A DNA stretch of 64,000 nucleotides from Halomarina salina (GTDB lineage: Archaea; Halobacteriota; Halobacteria; Halobacteriales; Haloarculaceae), in assembly GCF_023074835.1 (NCBI RefSeq), contig NZ_JALLGW010000001.1, positions 1,550,001 through 1,614,000 on the forward strand, read 5' to 3'. Made by a program: the position numbers and the translations under genes. Below are positions 50,375-59,275 of this stretch, piece after piece. The notes beneath the pieces are model-generated. The model searched no databases. It was not told the origin of the DNA and saw nothing but the letters and a program-made list of their open reading frames with translations. How positions within the stretch are numbered: the stretch's first letter is position 1; each line of letters begins with the position of its first letter.

Positions 50375-51061
50375 TCAGCCCAGCTCCTCGACGACTTCCG
50401 GCGAGTCGTTCGAGGGGTCGTTCACCGCCGTCGACACCGGGTACGCCCGGAACGCGTCGTCGTCGGGGACCGACACCTCGTCGACGCTCGCGCCGTCGAG
50501 CCACGCAGTCTCGTCGTCGCGGTCGAGGACGAGCGCCATCCGGTGGTGGTAGTCGGCCATGAACGGCGTCGGCTCGCGGGTGACGACGGTGAACGTCTCG
50601 ATGGGGTCGGCCTCGCCGTCGGGGCTCCCGCTCGCGAACTCGTCCAGGCCGGTCTGTTGCTGTTTCGGCGTCCACTCCTGGTACAGACCGGCGAGCGCGA
50701 ACGCCTCGCCGTCGCGGCGGGTGATACGGTAGGGCTGCTTCCCGTTCGCTCCCTGTTTCCACTCGTAGAACCCGTCGGCGGGGACGAGACAGCGACGCTC
50801 GCGGTAGGCGTCGCGGAACGCCGGCTTCTCGGCGAGCGTCTCCGCGCGGGCGTTGATGATGCCGTCGTTCTCGTCGTCTGCCCACGGCGGGAGCAGGCCC
50901 CAGCGCGACTCGGTGATCTGGTCGGCCGAGACGTCCCGGACGACCGGGAGCGACTGGCTGGGGGCGGCGTTGTACCGGGGGCGGTACTCGAACGTCAGGT
51001 TCGCGCCGAACCGGTCTTCGAGGTCGTCGGGGGCGACGAAGAGGCTGTAGCGACCACACAT
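50375..51061 (-). CDS. SRAP-domain protein (HMCES/YedK family)
   Basis: The 228-residue protein is a DNA-protein cross-link sensor family member. Cys2 (after Met1 is removed) forms a thiazolidine with abasic sites. Conserved residues are seen: MCGRYSL, Asn70 in IINARAET, Glu100 in DGFYEWK and the His in DYHHRMALVL. Family members shield abasic sites in single-stranded DNA. Size and start are normal. The acidic C-terminal tail (DPSNDSPEVVEELG) is haloarchaeal. It converges with the carbonic-anhydrase-like gene. Confidence 0.92.
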   Translation of the reverse strand: MCGRYSLFVAPDDLEDRFGANLTFEYRPRYNAAPSQSLPVVRDVSADQITESRWGLLPPWADDENDGIINARAETLAEKPAFRDAYRERRCLVPADGFYEWKQGANGKQPYRITRRDGEAFALAGLYQEWTPKQQQTGLDEFASGSPDGEADPIETFTVVTREPTPFMADYHHRMALVLDRDDETAWLDGASVDEVSVPDDDAFRAYPVSTAVNDPSNDSPEVVEELG

Positions 51062-51194
51062 GTGTGCTCAGAGGGGCGAGACGGACAAGAGCGTTCGCTC
51101 ACCGAGACGAGTCTACCACCGGCGAGGAGTGGTCCGGTCGGTCGCGGGCGGGCGCGGTGAGCCGTTCCCCCCGAGAGCGCTCGCCCGGCGTTCG

Positions 51195-51686
51195 TCAGAG
51201 TCGCCGTCCGCCGTCCGCCCGTCGACCGCGTGGCGTCCGCGCTCCCCCTCGTAGTCCGCCGGTCCGCTTCGCCGGGACGACGACGGTGCCGGCGACGAGG
51301 TCGCCGAGGCGCTGACGGCGGCGGCCGACCGTGACGACCGAGCCGACGAGGTTGAGCGACAGCAGGTCACCGACACGGACCAGTTCGCGGAGCGCGGCCC
51401 GTCGGTAGCTACACGCGCTGCCGTCGGTCGTCGCCACGACGACGCCGACGAGGTGTTTCCCCACGGTCTGGCCGAACCGTCCCTGTGCTGCGACCACGTA
51501 CGTGAACCACGCGACGACCCAGAACACGGCCGCCGGGGCGACGTTCATCTGCTCTACCGAGAGCGCCACCGCGACGACGACGGCCGCCAGCGTCACGAGG
51601 GCCACGTCGACGAAGAACGCGACGACGCGGTCCCGCAGCCCGGCGTCGGTTCTGACGTCCGGTATCGCTCGTTCGATCCCCTCCAT
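51195..51686 (-). CDS. RDD-family membrane protein
   Basis: The 163-residue protein has the RDD layout: LRDRVVAFFVDVALVTLAAVVV as the first helix with Arg-Asp-Asp-like LRDRVVAFFVD, APAAVFWVVAWFTYVVAAQGRFGQTVGKHLVGVVV, and RRAALRELVRVGD. It has about three helices and an Arg-rich tail. RDD proteins are small membrane proteins of unclear function, some implicated in Na+/H+ or stress. The ATG at 51686 leaves out 36 unlikely codons. Confidence 0.75.
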   Translation of the reverse strand: MEGIERAIPDVRTDAGLRDRVVAFFVDVALVTLAAVVVAVALSVEQMNVAPAAVFWVVAWFTYVVAAQGRFGQTVGKHLVGVVVATTDGSACSYRRAALRELVRVGDLLSLNLVGSVVTVGRRRQRLGDLVAGTVVVPAKRTGGLRGGARTPRGRRADGGRRL

Positions 51687-51824
51687 GGTCAGTCCGGGAG
51701 AGGTGGATGGCCAAAAACGCTCGGGAGATGTCAGACGGGGGACTGACGCGTGGCGGTCGAGGCTCGGCGTCGACACCCGTCCCGTCCCCGACACTGGCGG
51801 CGGGTCGGGACTGTTCAGCCCGCG

Positions 51825-51833
51825 AACTTATCC
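51825..51833 (+). promoter_or_regulatory. TATA box supporting the GTG start at 51857
   Basis: AACTTATCC lies 24-32 nt before the GTG at 51857, the spacing of a leaderless transcript, and argues against using the upstream ATG codons. Confidence 0.5.
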
Positions 51834-51856
51834 CGGATGACGAGCAACGAGGGCAC

Positions 51857-52249
51857 GTGTCACACGACCCGTCGTTCGAGCTACCGGCCCGTCCCACCCG
51901 CAACTACTCGCGGACCACCGTCGAGTACGAGGGGTCGGTCGTGTTCGCCCTCTCCCCGGACGGCCGCGAGGTGTCCGACGACGTCCTCGACGGCCTCCTG
52001 CTCGACGTCCTCGACGACGGGCCGTACCGCTACGGCGACTGGTTCGACCTCCCGATGCCGCTGTACACCGTCCACGACGACGCGACGGGCGACACGTTCC
52101 GCGTGTCGGTCCGCGACGGCACCGTCGAACTGCACGTCCTCCCGGCGACCGAACCGCCCGGACTGGCGGCGCTGTACGACCGCCTCGTCGCCGCGACGGA
52201 CCACGAGTGGACGGTCGACTGCCGGGCGGAGGACTGTCCCGAGGAGTGA
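51857..52249 (+). CDS. Haloarchaeal protein of unknown function, 130 residues
   Basis: The acidic protein reads SHDPSFELPARPTRNYSRTTVEYEGSVVFALSPDGREVSDDVLDGLLLDVLDDGPYRYGDWFDLPMPLYTVHDD in outline, beta-rich, with no membrane helix and a terminal Cys pair (CRAEDC, about 123-128). The start is GTG at 51857, chosen because a TATA box lies 24-32 nt upstream. I do not assign a function. It precedes the TIGR00300 gene by 103 nt on the same strand and might be cotranscribed. Confidence 0.6.
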   Translation: MSHDPSFELPARPTRNYSRTTVEYEGSVVFALSPDGREVSDDVLDGLLLDVLDDGPYRYGDWFDLPMPLYTVHDDATGDTFRVSVRDGTVELHVLPATEPPGLAALYDRLVAATDHEWTVDCRAEDCPEE

Positions 52250-52352
52250 GGCTCGGTCGCCGCGTCGGGCGACGGTCTCCGCGCGGAGGGTCAGGGTGGC
52301 GAGAAGAACCGCGACCAGCAACCCCTTTCTCCCCCCGCGTCGACTCGCGTGT

Positions 52353-53594
52353 ATGACTGTCTCTCGCGTGGTCGAACTGGAGGGCCACATCATCGACTCC
52401 GGGATGATGCAGGCCTGTTTCGGTATCGTGATGGACCTCGGCGGGGCGTTCGACGTCGAGGAGTTCAGCGTCGGGCGCTCGAAGACCGAGGAGTCGTACT
52501 GTCGGATGACCGTCTCCGCGGACTCAGAGGCGACGCTCCGCTCCATCGTCCACGAACTCCACCAGCACGGGGCGAACCCCACCGACCCGAAGGACGCCGA
52601 GTTGACCCCCGCTCCCGGCGACCGGGAGGTCCCCGAGGGGTTCTACTCGACGACCAACCACCCCACCGAGATACGCTTCGAGGGCGAGTGGCTGGCCGTC
52701 GAGCGCATCGAGATGGACTGTGCGGTCGTCGTCCACCCCGGTGACGATTCGTCGAACGACGGCTCCTGGGCCGAGACAAAGGTGCTCAACGCCGTCGAGG
52801 CGGGCGACCTCGTCGTCACCGGCGAGACGGGAATCCGCGTCCATCCGCCCGAACGCCCCCGTGAACGGCGGGCCTTCGGGTTCATGCAGGGTGGCGTTTC
52901 CGCCGAACGCCCCTCCGAGTCGACCATCGCGCGCATCGCCTCGGAACTCCAGGAGGTCAAGGACGAGGGCGGGAAGGTGCTGGTCGTCACCGGCCCCGCC
53001 GTCATCCACACCGGGGCGCGCGAGGCGCTGGCCGAACTCGTCCGCGAGGGGTACGTCGACATGCTCTCGGCGGGCAACGGCTTCGCCGTCCACGACATCG
53101 AACGCGACCGGTACGGCACCTCGCTCGGGATGGACACGGAGACGCTCGACCACCCGCGAAAGGGACACAAACACCACATCTACACCATCAGCGAGGTCAT
53201 CCGGGCGGGCGGCATCCGCGCGGCCGTCGACGAGGGTCTCGTCGGGTCGGGCGTCATGTACGAGTGCGTCGAGAACGACGTGGACTACGTCCTCGCCGGG
53301 TCCATCCGGGACGACGGGCCGCTGCCCGACACCATCACGGACGCCATCGAGGCGCAGAACGCGCTCCGCGAGCAGGCCCACGAGGCGGACATGGTGATGA
53401 TGCTCTCGACGCTGCTGCACTCCGTCGCGGTCGGCAACTGCCTCCCATCGACGACGCGCGTCGTCTGCGTCGACATCAACCCCGCGACGGTGACGCAACT
53501 GCTCGACCGCGGGAGCGCGCAGGCGGTCGGGATGGTGACGGACGTCGGGACGTTCCTGCCGACGCTTGCCGACTACGTGCTGACGCGCTCGTAG
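52353..53594 (+). CDS. TIGR00300 family protein (archaeal ornithine cyclodeaminase / LOR-SDH-like)
   Basis: The 413-residue protein is recognised by its length and family blocks: RVVELEGHIIDSGMMQACFGIVMDLGGAFDVEEF, STTNHPTEIRF, GKVLVVTGPAVIHTGAREALAELV, DVDYVLAGSIRDDGPLPDTITDAIEAQNAL, and MLSTLLHSVAVGNCLPS. Family knowledge: related archaeal proteins convert ornithine to proline, and the C-terminal Rossmann part is found in bacterial lysine-oxoglutarate reductase domains. This makes arginine/ornithine catabolism likely. The 3' end overlaps the convergent small gene by 22 nt. Confidence 0.87.
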   Translation: MTVSRVVELEGHIIDSGMMQACFGIVMDLGGAFDVEEFSVGRSKTEESYCRMTVSADSEATLRSIVHELHQHGANPTDPKDAELTPAPGDREVPEGFYSTTNHPTEIRFEGEWLAVERIEMDCAVVVHPGDDSSNDGSWAETKVLNAVEAGDLVVTGETGIRVHPPERPRERRAFGFMQGGVSAERPSESTIARIASELQEVKDEGGKVLVVTGPAVIHTGAREALAELVREGYVDMLSAGNGFAVHDIERDRYGTSLGMDTETLDHPRKGHKHHIYTISEVIRAGGIRAAVDEGLVGSGVMYECVENDVDYVLAGSIRDDGPLPDTITDAIEAQNALREQAHEADMVMMLSTLLHSVAVGNCLPSTTRVVCVDINPATVTQLLDRGSAQAVGMVTDVGTFLPTLADYVLTRS

Positions 53595-53836
53595 CGGTCG
53601 AGGCTCCGCTGGGCCTGCCGCACCGACGCCACGGCCGACCCCGAGAGCCTGCGCTCCAGTGTCCCGAGCGTCCGCCGGAACCGCTCCACGTCGGTCTGTC
53701 CCCCGTCTCTGGCCACGTCGGCGAGTTCGCTCGCGAGGAACGAGAGCGTCGACCGCGTGCCCACGTCGCGGACGACGTCGGCGCTCGTGTCCAGTTGCTC
53801 GCTCGCCTGCCGCAGATAGTGACGGGTGTCCTCCAT
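53573..53836 (-). CDS. Small helical protein, 87 residues, function unknown
   Basis: Sequence is amphipathic and helical: MEDTRHYLRQASEQLDTSADV, DVGTRSTLSFLASELADVA, FRRTLGTLERRLSGSAVASVRQAQRSL. The ATG at 53836 is preferred over GTG at 53857. Its 3' end overlaps the TIGR00300 gene's end by 22 nt on the opposite strand. It might be cotranscribed after the UspA gene (40 nt gap). No family recognised. Confidence 0.5.
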   Translation of the reverse strand: MEDTRHYLRQASEQLDTSADVVRDVGTRSTLSFLASELADVARDGGQTDVERFRRTLGTLERRLSGSAVASVRQAQRSLDRYERVST

Positions 53837-53876
53837 GTCCGTCACAAAATTTGCCACCGAGTTAGGTAGGCGGTGC

Positions 53877-54275
53877 TTACCGCTCGGTGTCGAGGGGGAC
53901 GGCGACGACCGGCCGGTCGGTCGAGAGCAGGACGTCCTGGGCGACCGACCCGAACACGATCTTCCCGGTCGGGTTGCGTTTCCGGACGGCGATGCAGATC
54001 TCGTCGGCGTCGTACTCGTCGGCCGCCGCGAGGATGTCCTCGGCGGGGCTGTTGCCGCGGACGAACTGGTGGGTCTCGACCGGAACGTCGATGCCCTCGG
54101 TCAGGACGTCGAGCGCGTCGGTCCCGCTCCGAATCTCGTCGGCGTCCGAGTCGTCCCCGCCTTCCTGGGAGTTGACGACGTACACCTCGTCACCGTCGGT
54201 CAGGCGACCGCGGAGGTACTCGTTGATCGGTTCGCTCGTTTCGACGCTCTTCGTCGCGACGACGAACGTTGTCAT
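53877..54275 (-). CDS. UspA-type universal stress protein
   Basis: The 132-residue protein has the Usp fold: MTTFVVATKSVETSEPINEYL, DEVYVVNSQEG, ILAAADEYDADEICIAVRKRN, then the ATP-binding GxxxG-SxxxxVL signature in TGKIVFGSVAQDVLLSTDRPVVAVPL. Start is ATG 54275; long frames upstream on this strand are antisense to the ATP-grasp gene and not real. It shares a bidirectional TATA element with that gene. Role in stress is family-level only. Confidence 0.88.
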   Translation of the reverse strand: MTTFVVATKSVETSEPINEYLRGRLTDGDEVYVVNSQEGGDDSDADEIRSGTDALDVLTEGIDVPVETHQFVRGNSPAEDILAAADEYDADEICIAVRKRNPTGKIVFGSVAQDVLLSTDRPVVAVPLDTER

Positions 54276-54298
54276 ACTCCCCACAACATCCCCTATGG

Positions 54299-54306
54299 TC
54301 ATAAAC
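54299..54306. promoter_or_regulatory. Shared TATA-like box between divergent UspA and ATP-grasp genes
   Basis: TCATAAAC on the plus strand (GTTTATGA on the minus) lies 21-28 nt before the ATG at 54327 and 24-31 nt before the ATG at 54275. One AT-rich element thus fits both leaderless starts, which are only 51 nt apart. Confidence 0.5.
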
Positions 54307-54326
54307 GTCCCCGCCAACGCCGGGGT

Positions 54327-55718
54327 ATGAACGTACTGTTCGCCTCGAAGGACGGACTGGTCGGAGACGTCGCGTGGCGGGTCCAGCGCGAGGGTCACGA
54401 CGTCCGGTACTGCATCGAGAGCGAGAGCGAGGCCCGAATCGCCGACGGGTTCGTCGAGAAGGTCGAGGACTGGCACGACCACGAGTCGTGGGCCGACCTC
54501 GTCGTCTTCGACGACGTCTGGGGGTTCGGCGCGGAGGCCGAACGACTCCGCGGCGACGGCGTCCCCGTCGTCGGCGGGACCGAACTGACCGACCGGCTGG
54601 AGGACGACCGCGGGTTCGCACAGGAGGTGCTCGCCGAGGCGGGCGCGGACGTGCTCCCACACCGCGAGTTCACGTCGTTCGAGGCGGCCCGCGACTGGGT
54701 CCGCGAGACGCCCGCGCCGTACGTCGTCAAACCGTCTGGCGAGGTCCAGAACGTGAAACGCCTCGTCTACGTCGGCCGCGAGGAGGACGGTAGCGACGTG
54801 CTGGACGTCCTCGACGCCTACGAGACGGCGTGGGGCGACCGGATTCGAGGGTTCCAGCTTCAGCGCCGGGCGACGGGCGTCGAGGTGGCCGTCAGCGCGT
54901 TCTTCGACGGCGAGCGGTTCGTCGAACCGGTCTGCGTCAACTTCGAGCACAAGAAGCTGTTCCCTGGCAACGTCGGCCCCTCGACGGGCGAGATGGGGAC
55001 GAGCGCGTTCTGGACCGAGCGCGTCGAACTGTTCGACCGGACGCTCGGGCGCTGTGCGGACCTGCTCGCCGACGAGGGCTACGTGGGTAGCATCGACCTG
55101 AACTGCATCGCCACGCCCGACGACATCTACCCGCTGGAGTTCACGCCCCGCTTCGGTTACCCGACCATCTTCGTCCAGGCGGAGTCGATGGAGACGCCCC
55201 TCGGCGAGTTCTTCTACGGCCTCGCGACGGGTGACGCGCCCCACCTGACGGTCGAATCGGGCTACCAGGTCGGCGTCCGGGTCTGCGTCCCGCCGTTCCC
55301 GTTCGACGACGAGACGACGTTCCGCGAGACGTCCTACGACGCCGCCATCACCTGGGAGGGCGGCCGGTCGGCGGGCACCGCCGACGCGACGAGCATCGAC
55401 GCCCGCCCCGACGGCCTGCACGTTGAGGACGTGAAGCGCGTCCGCCCGGACGGGACGCCGACGGCCCCCGGCGAGCGTGGGCAGTGGCGCGTCGAGGGGA
55501 CGTCCGGCGTGGTGCTCACCGTCGCCGGCTGTGGCGAGACGATGCGGGCCGCACAGCGCGAGGCGTACGAACGCGTCTCGAAGGTGGTGCTCCCGTCGAT
55601 GTACTTCCGCGACGACATCGGCGACCGCTGGTTCGACGGTGGCGGAACGCCGCGAGCGCTCAACACCGAGCGCGCGGGAGACGGGGACCGACTCGCGGCG
55701 TGGGGGTATCTGCGGTAG
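54327..55718 (+). CDS. ATP-grasp ligase, PurD-like, substrate unknown
   Basis: The 463-residue protein has an N-terminal Rossmann-like domain (FASKDGLVGDVAWRVQREGHDVRY) and an ATP-grasp part with DRGFAQEVLAEAGADVLP, PAPYVVKPSGEVQNVKRLVYVG, VEVAVSAFFDG, GEMGTSAFW and the metal-binding IDLNCIATPDDIYPLEFTPRFGYP. This is related to phosphoribosylamine-glycine ligase, but the usual PurD motifs are altered, so it probably joins another carboxylate and amine. The ATG at 54327 follows the shared TATA box. Confidence 0.8.
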   Translation: MNVLFASKDGLVGDVAWRVQREGHDVRYCIESESEARIADGFVEKVEDWHDHESWADLVVFDDVWGFGAEAERLRGDGVPVVGGTELTDRLEDDRGFAQEVLAEAGADVLPHREFTSFEAARDWVRETPAPYVVKPSGEVQNVKRLVYVGREEDGSDVLDVLDAYETAWGDRIRGFQLQRRATGVEVAVSAFFDGERFVEPVCVNFEHKKLFPGNVGPSTGEMGTSAFWTERVELFDRTLGRCADLLADEGYVGSIDLNCIATPDDIYPLEFTPRFGYPTIFVQAESMETPLGEFFYGLATGDAPHLTVESGYQVGVRVCVPPFPFDDETTFRETSYDAAITWEGGRSAGTADATSIDARPDGLHVEDVKRVRPDGTPTAPGERGQWRVEGTSGVVLTVAGCGETMRAAQREAYERVSKVVLPSMYFRDDIGDRWFDGGGTPRALNTERAGDGDRLAAWGYLR

Positions 55719-55973
55719 GCCCAGTGACGTAGCGAGTCGCGAGCCTCGCGGCGGGTTCGGTCGTCGTCGTGCTGTCGCTCTGGCACGTCGTCGACGCCGT
55801 GTCGGGTGATGTGTTGCGGTGAGCCACTCGACCGGGCGAGAACGGCCGACCGGACCGTTCTGTCAGTCGGATTCTGAAACTCGCCGACAGCAACGCACCC
55901 CGGTTCGTAATCCGTCTCCGGCGCACAAAGGCATAAGCCGGTCCCGGCCCTAGTTTACATCCTACGAGGCCCC

Positions 55974-56936
55974 ATGGTCAACAAATCGCAGCTAGCCCAG
56001 AGCAAGTCGATTCACCGGCGGACTGGGAAGACCTTCTACTTCGCGACGAGGGTCCTGCCAGAACGGGTCCGACGGTCGACCTACGTCCTCTACGCGTTCT
56101 TCCGCATTGCCGACGAGGTGGTGGACGACGAGGACAACGCTCTGACTCCAGACGAGCAACGAGAGCGCCTCGAAGCCATCCGGGCGGCTGCGCTCGGCCA
56201 CGAGGAGACCGACGACCCCGTGCTCGCGGCGTTCTGCGACCTCCGCGAGGAAACGGGCATCAGCGACGAGGAGGTGAACACCTTCGTCGACGCCATGCTC
56301 ACCGACGTCGAGAAGACGCGCTACGCCGACTACGGGGAACTGGAGTCGTACATGCGCGGGTCGGCGGCCGCCGTCGGACAGATGATGACGACGCTCATGG
56401 ACCCCGACCCGGAGGACGAGGAACGTGCTCGACCACGGGCGAGCGCCCTCGGCGAGGCGTTCCAGTTGACCAACTTCGTGCGGGACGTGCGAGAGGACAT
56501 CCGCGACCGGGGCCGCATCTACCTCCCGCAGACGACGCTCGACCGCCACGACGTCACCGACGAGCAGATCGCGAACGCCGAGTTCGACGACGACGTCCGG
56601 GCGGTCGTCGAGGAGGAGCTCCGCCGCGCCGAGGCGCTCTACCGCGAGGGCGTCGCGGGCATCAAGTACCTCCCGGAGGACTGCCAGTTCGCCGTCCTCC
56701 TCGCCGCCGTCCTCTACGCGGACCACCACCGGGCCATCCGCCACCACGACTACGACGTGCTCTCGACGACGCCGCAGTTGAGCACGCGCCGGAAGCTCTC
56801 GCTCGTCGTCCGTACACGCGCCTACTGGGCGTTCTCGAAGGACCCGGAAGCGGTGTTCGCGCGCGTCAGCGCCGTCCCGATGACCGACGAGCGCCGGTCG
56901 GGCCACGAGGCCGGCGGCCCCCACCCGGTCCAGTAA
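55974..56936 (+). CDS. crtB: Phytoene synthase
   Basis: The 320-residue enzyme condenses two geranylgeranyl diphosphates to phytoene, first committed step to C40 carotenoids. Both aspartate-rich diphosphate-Mg motifs are present: DEVVD at 47-51 and NFVRDVRED at 167-175. Other family residues: TFYFATRVLP, YVLYAFFRIAD, SYMRGSAAAVGQMM, GRIYLPQTTL. Length is usual. A candidate TATA GCATAAGCC lies about 36-44 nt upstream. The other carotenoid genes cruF, lyeJ and crtD lie 0.6-3.9 kb downstream on the opposite strand. Confidence 0.93.
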   Translation: MVNKSQLAQSKSIHRRTGKTFYFATRVLPERVRRSTYVLYAFFRIADEVVDDEDNALTPDEQRERLEAIRAAALGHEETDDPVLAAFCDLREETGISDEEVNTFVDAMLTDVEKTRYADYGELESYMRGSAAAVGQMMTTLMDPDPEDEERARPRASALGEAFQLTNFVRDVREDIRDRGRIYLPQTTLDRHDVTDEQIANAEFDDDVRAVVEEELRRAEALYREGVAGIKYLPEDCQFAVLLAAVLYADHHRAIRHHDYDVLSTTPQLSTRRKLSLVVRTRAYWAFSKDPEAVFARVSAVPMTDERRSGHEAGGPHPVQ

Positions 56937-56953
56937 GCAGCGTTTTCTGCCGC

Positions 56954-57439
56954 TCAGACGCCGCGGCGCTCGTCGCGCAGTGCACCGATGACGTCCTCCC
57001 GCGTCACGATACCGACCAGGGTCCCCTCGTCGAGCACCGGCAGGCGGTTTATCGTTCCCGAGAGCAGGTCGAGCAGGCGGTCGACGTCGTCCTCCGGCAC
57101 GACGGTGACGACGTCCGTCGTCATCACCTCGCGAATCGGTTTGTCGACGTTACGGGCGAAGTCGACGCCGAGGTCGAGGTCCTCCCACGAGACGTCGACG
57201 GCGTAGGTCACCGTCTCGGTGAACGGCGGGAGACCGATGGGAATCCAGAGGACGTGTTCGTCGGTCTGGAACAGGCGCACGAGGTCGCCCTGCGTGACGA
57301 TGCCGACCAGTTCGTCCCCGTCGAGCACCGGGAACCCGTTGAACTCCGCCTTCGCCAGTTTCGAAAGCACGTCGCCCACGTCGTCGTCCGGTGCGACCGT
57401 CTCGACGTCTCGCGTCATCACGTCGCGTGCGGTGAGCAT
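56954..57439 (-). CDS. Two-CBS-domain protein
   Basis: The 161-residue protein is a Bateman pair: VMTRDVETVAPDDDVGDVLSKLAKAEFNGFPVLDGDELVGIVTQGDLVRL and a second REVMTTDVVTVVPEDDVDRLLDLL...RLPVLDEGTLVGIVTREDVIGAL. CBS pairs bind adenosine nucleotides or metal and sense energy state. It stands alone between crtB (3' ends 17 nt apart, converging) and cruF. No partner domain. Confidence 0.9.
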   Translation of the reverse strand: MLTARDVMTRDVETVAPDDDVGDVLSKLAKAEFNGFPVLDGDELVGIVTQGDLVRLFQTDEHVLWIPIGLPPFTETVTYAVDVSWEDLDLGVDFARNVDKPIREVMTTDVVTVVPEDDVDRLLDLLSGTINRLPVLDEGTLVGIVTREDVIGALRDERRGV

Positions 57440-57545
57440 GGTCGCCGTTGGTCGTGGCGTCGGGTATCCCTTCTGGTGGGTCTCACGGACCGAGAGCTAG
57501 CACGACGGTGGCGCGAAGGGCAGGGGTGGTACGGGGTGACTCGAC

Positions 57546-58403
57546 TCACCGGGTCGGAATCGAGTCGCGCACGTCGAAGTCGAAGCGGTCGGTCCGGACC
57601 AGACCCAGGCCGAACAGGGCCGCGACGAGCGCCGCGACCCAGTTCGCGTAGAACAGGTTCACCGCACCCCAGAGGATGACGAAGCTCACCAGGTCGTCGA
57701 GCATGAACTCGCAGTCCCGGACCCGACGGAGGAGGCCCGCCCGCGAGAACCCCCAGTCGAACGCGAGCACCGACACGGCCGCCGAGACGACCCAGCCGAG
57801 GTAGTTCGAGACGGGGACGCCGTAGTACGGCCCTGGCGGGTCGTACGCCCAGAACTGGACCGAGACGGCCGCCGGGTCGAGGACGAGGTCCATCGCGACG
57901 ACGGCCGCGACGGCGACGGGCAGGCGGACCAGCGCGCGGTTCGCCCGGTCGCCGAGCAACAGCAGGCAGAGGAGGTAGCTGTTGAGCACCAGCGGGAAGA
58001 AGAACACCGGCAGGGCGACGGGAATCACGCCGAACAGCATCGGTCCCAGGTCGATGGTGTACTCGAAGCTGCCGTAGGGCTGGCCCGTCGTCACGCCGAG
58101 GTACTCGATACCGTATGCGTAGGCGGTCAGCGCGAGCAGTGCGACGGTCGCCTTCCGGTCGACCAGCGGCGCGACGCCCGCCACGAGGGGCAGGCGCATC
58201 ACGCAGACGCCGACGAGGATGAGGTAGGGGTTGAACCCGAACGGCGGCGGGAGCAGGCCCTCCGCGCTGGCGACGAGCAGGACGGCACCGACGACGGGGA
58301 ACACCACCGAGATGGTGAAGCGGTTCTCGCGGACGAGCTGGTCCAGCCGGTCCTCGACCCGGTCGCGGGTCCACTCCCGGTTCGCGGTCGCGCCCTCGGT
58401 CAT
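57546..58403 (-). CDS. cruF: Bisanhydrobacterioruberin hydratase
   Basis: The 285-residue polytopic membrane protein has about seven or eight helices and CruF-type residues: YAYGIEYLGVTTGQPYGSFEY, VPVSNYLGWVVSAAVSVL, MDLVLDPAAVSVQFWAYDPPGPYYGVP, and FVILWGAVNLFYANW. It hydrates the terminal double bonds of bisanhydrobacterioruberin in bacterioruberin formation. The start at 58403 overlaps the lyeJ stop as ATGA. The order crtD-lyeJ-cruF is as studied in Haloarcula japonica. Confidence 0.9.
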   Translation of the reverse strand: MTEGATANREWTRDRVEDRLDQLVRENRFTISVVFPVVGAVLLVASAEGLLPPPFGFNPYLILVGVCVMRLPLVAGVAPLVDRKATVALLALTAYAYGIEYLGVTTGQPYGSFEYTIDLGPMLFGVIPVALPVFFFPLVLNSYLLCLLLLGDRANRALVRLPVAVAAVVAMDLVLDPAAVSVQFWAYDPPGPYYGVPVSNYLGWVVSAAVSVLAFDWGFSRAGLLRRVRDCEFMLDDLVSFVILWGAVNLFYANWVAALVAALFGLGLVRTDRFDFDVRDSIPTR

Positions 58404-59275
58404 GGATAGATAAGCACCCACAACCCAGCGAGCGTGATGGCCATCCCGACGAGCGTGTTGATGGCGGGGTACCACCAGTACGCCTCGCTCGCGTCGACGC
58501 CCGACCACGCGATGCCGAAGACGACCAGCGGGTAGACGCCGAGCACCGCGGCGAAGAACGGGTGGACGAACCAGAACGCGACGGCCGCCGCCAGCCAGCA
58601 GAGCGCGCAGTAGGCGTAGGTGCGGCGCTCGCCGAGCACCGTCGCCGTCGTCCGGATACCCGCTCTCCTGTCGGGGACGATGTCCGGGATGGCGGAGAAC
58701 GTGTGCATCCCCATCGTCCACAGCCACCCTCCCAGCACTGCTTCCCACGGCGGGAACTCGCCCGCGAGCGCGGCGAACGCGACCACAGCGGGGAGGACGT
58801 AGAGGCCGTTCGACGCAGAGTCGAGCAGCGGTGTTGTCTTGAACCGCAGCGGCGGGGCGCTGTACTCGACCGACAGCAGGCCCCACGCGAGGAAGGCGAC
58901 GAGCGCCTCCGTCGGCAGGACGAACGCGAACGGGAGCGCGAGCAGCGCGCAGACGACGACGCTGGCGACGACGAGTCGCCCGCCCTCGTAGCGGACCTCG
59001 CGGCCCTCCTTCTTCTCGTTGAACGCGTCGACGTCCGCGTCGAACACGTCGTTGACGCCGTAGAGCAGCACGTTCGCGGGAACCAGGAAGTACGCGAACA
59101 GCGCCAGCGCGACGGGCGCGAACAGGTCGGCGGGCGTCGCCGCGGCGTATGTGACGCCGACGACGACGGGTCCGGCGAGGTAGAACCAGAACCGCGGCCG
59201 CGACAGGCGCAGGAGGTAGCCGACGCGCGACTCCTCCGGGGGGAGGACGTCGCGAAGGCCGGGGGCCAGTTCCAT
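58400..59275 (-). CDS. lyeJ: Lycopene elongase/hydratase (UbiA-family prenyltransferase)
   Basis: The 291-residue polytopic protein adds C5 units to lycopene on the way to the C50 carotenoid bacterioruberin. First aspartate motif NDVFDADVDAFN (75-86) and second DIVPDRRAGIRT (198-209) are intact, with 8-9 helices. The ATG at 59275 lies one nt into the crtD stop; a GTG one codon upstream is the alternative. The downstream cruF start overlaps its stop by 4 nt. Confidence 0.92.
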   Translation of the reverse strand: MELAPGLRDVLPPEESRVGYLLRLSRPRFWFYLAGPVVVGVTYAAATPADLFAPVALALFAYFLVPANVLLYGVNDVFDADVDAFNEKKEGREVRYEGGRLVVASVVVCALLALPFAFVLPTEALVAFLAWGLLSVEYSAPPLRFKTTPLLDSASNGLYVLPAVVAFAALAGEFPPWEAVLGGWLWTMGMHTFSAIPDIVPDRRAGIRTTATVLGERRTYAYCALCWLAAAVAFWFVHPFFAAVLGVYPLVVFGIAWSGVDASEAYWWYPAINTLVGMAITLAGLWVLIYP

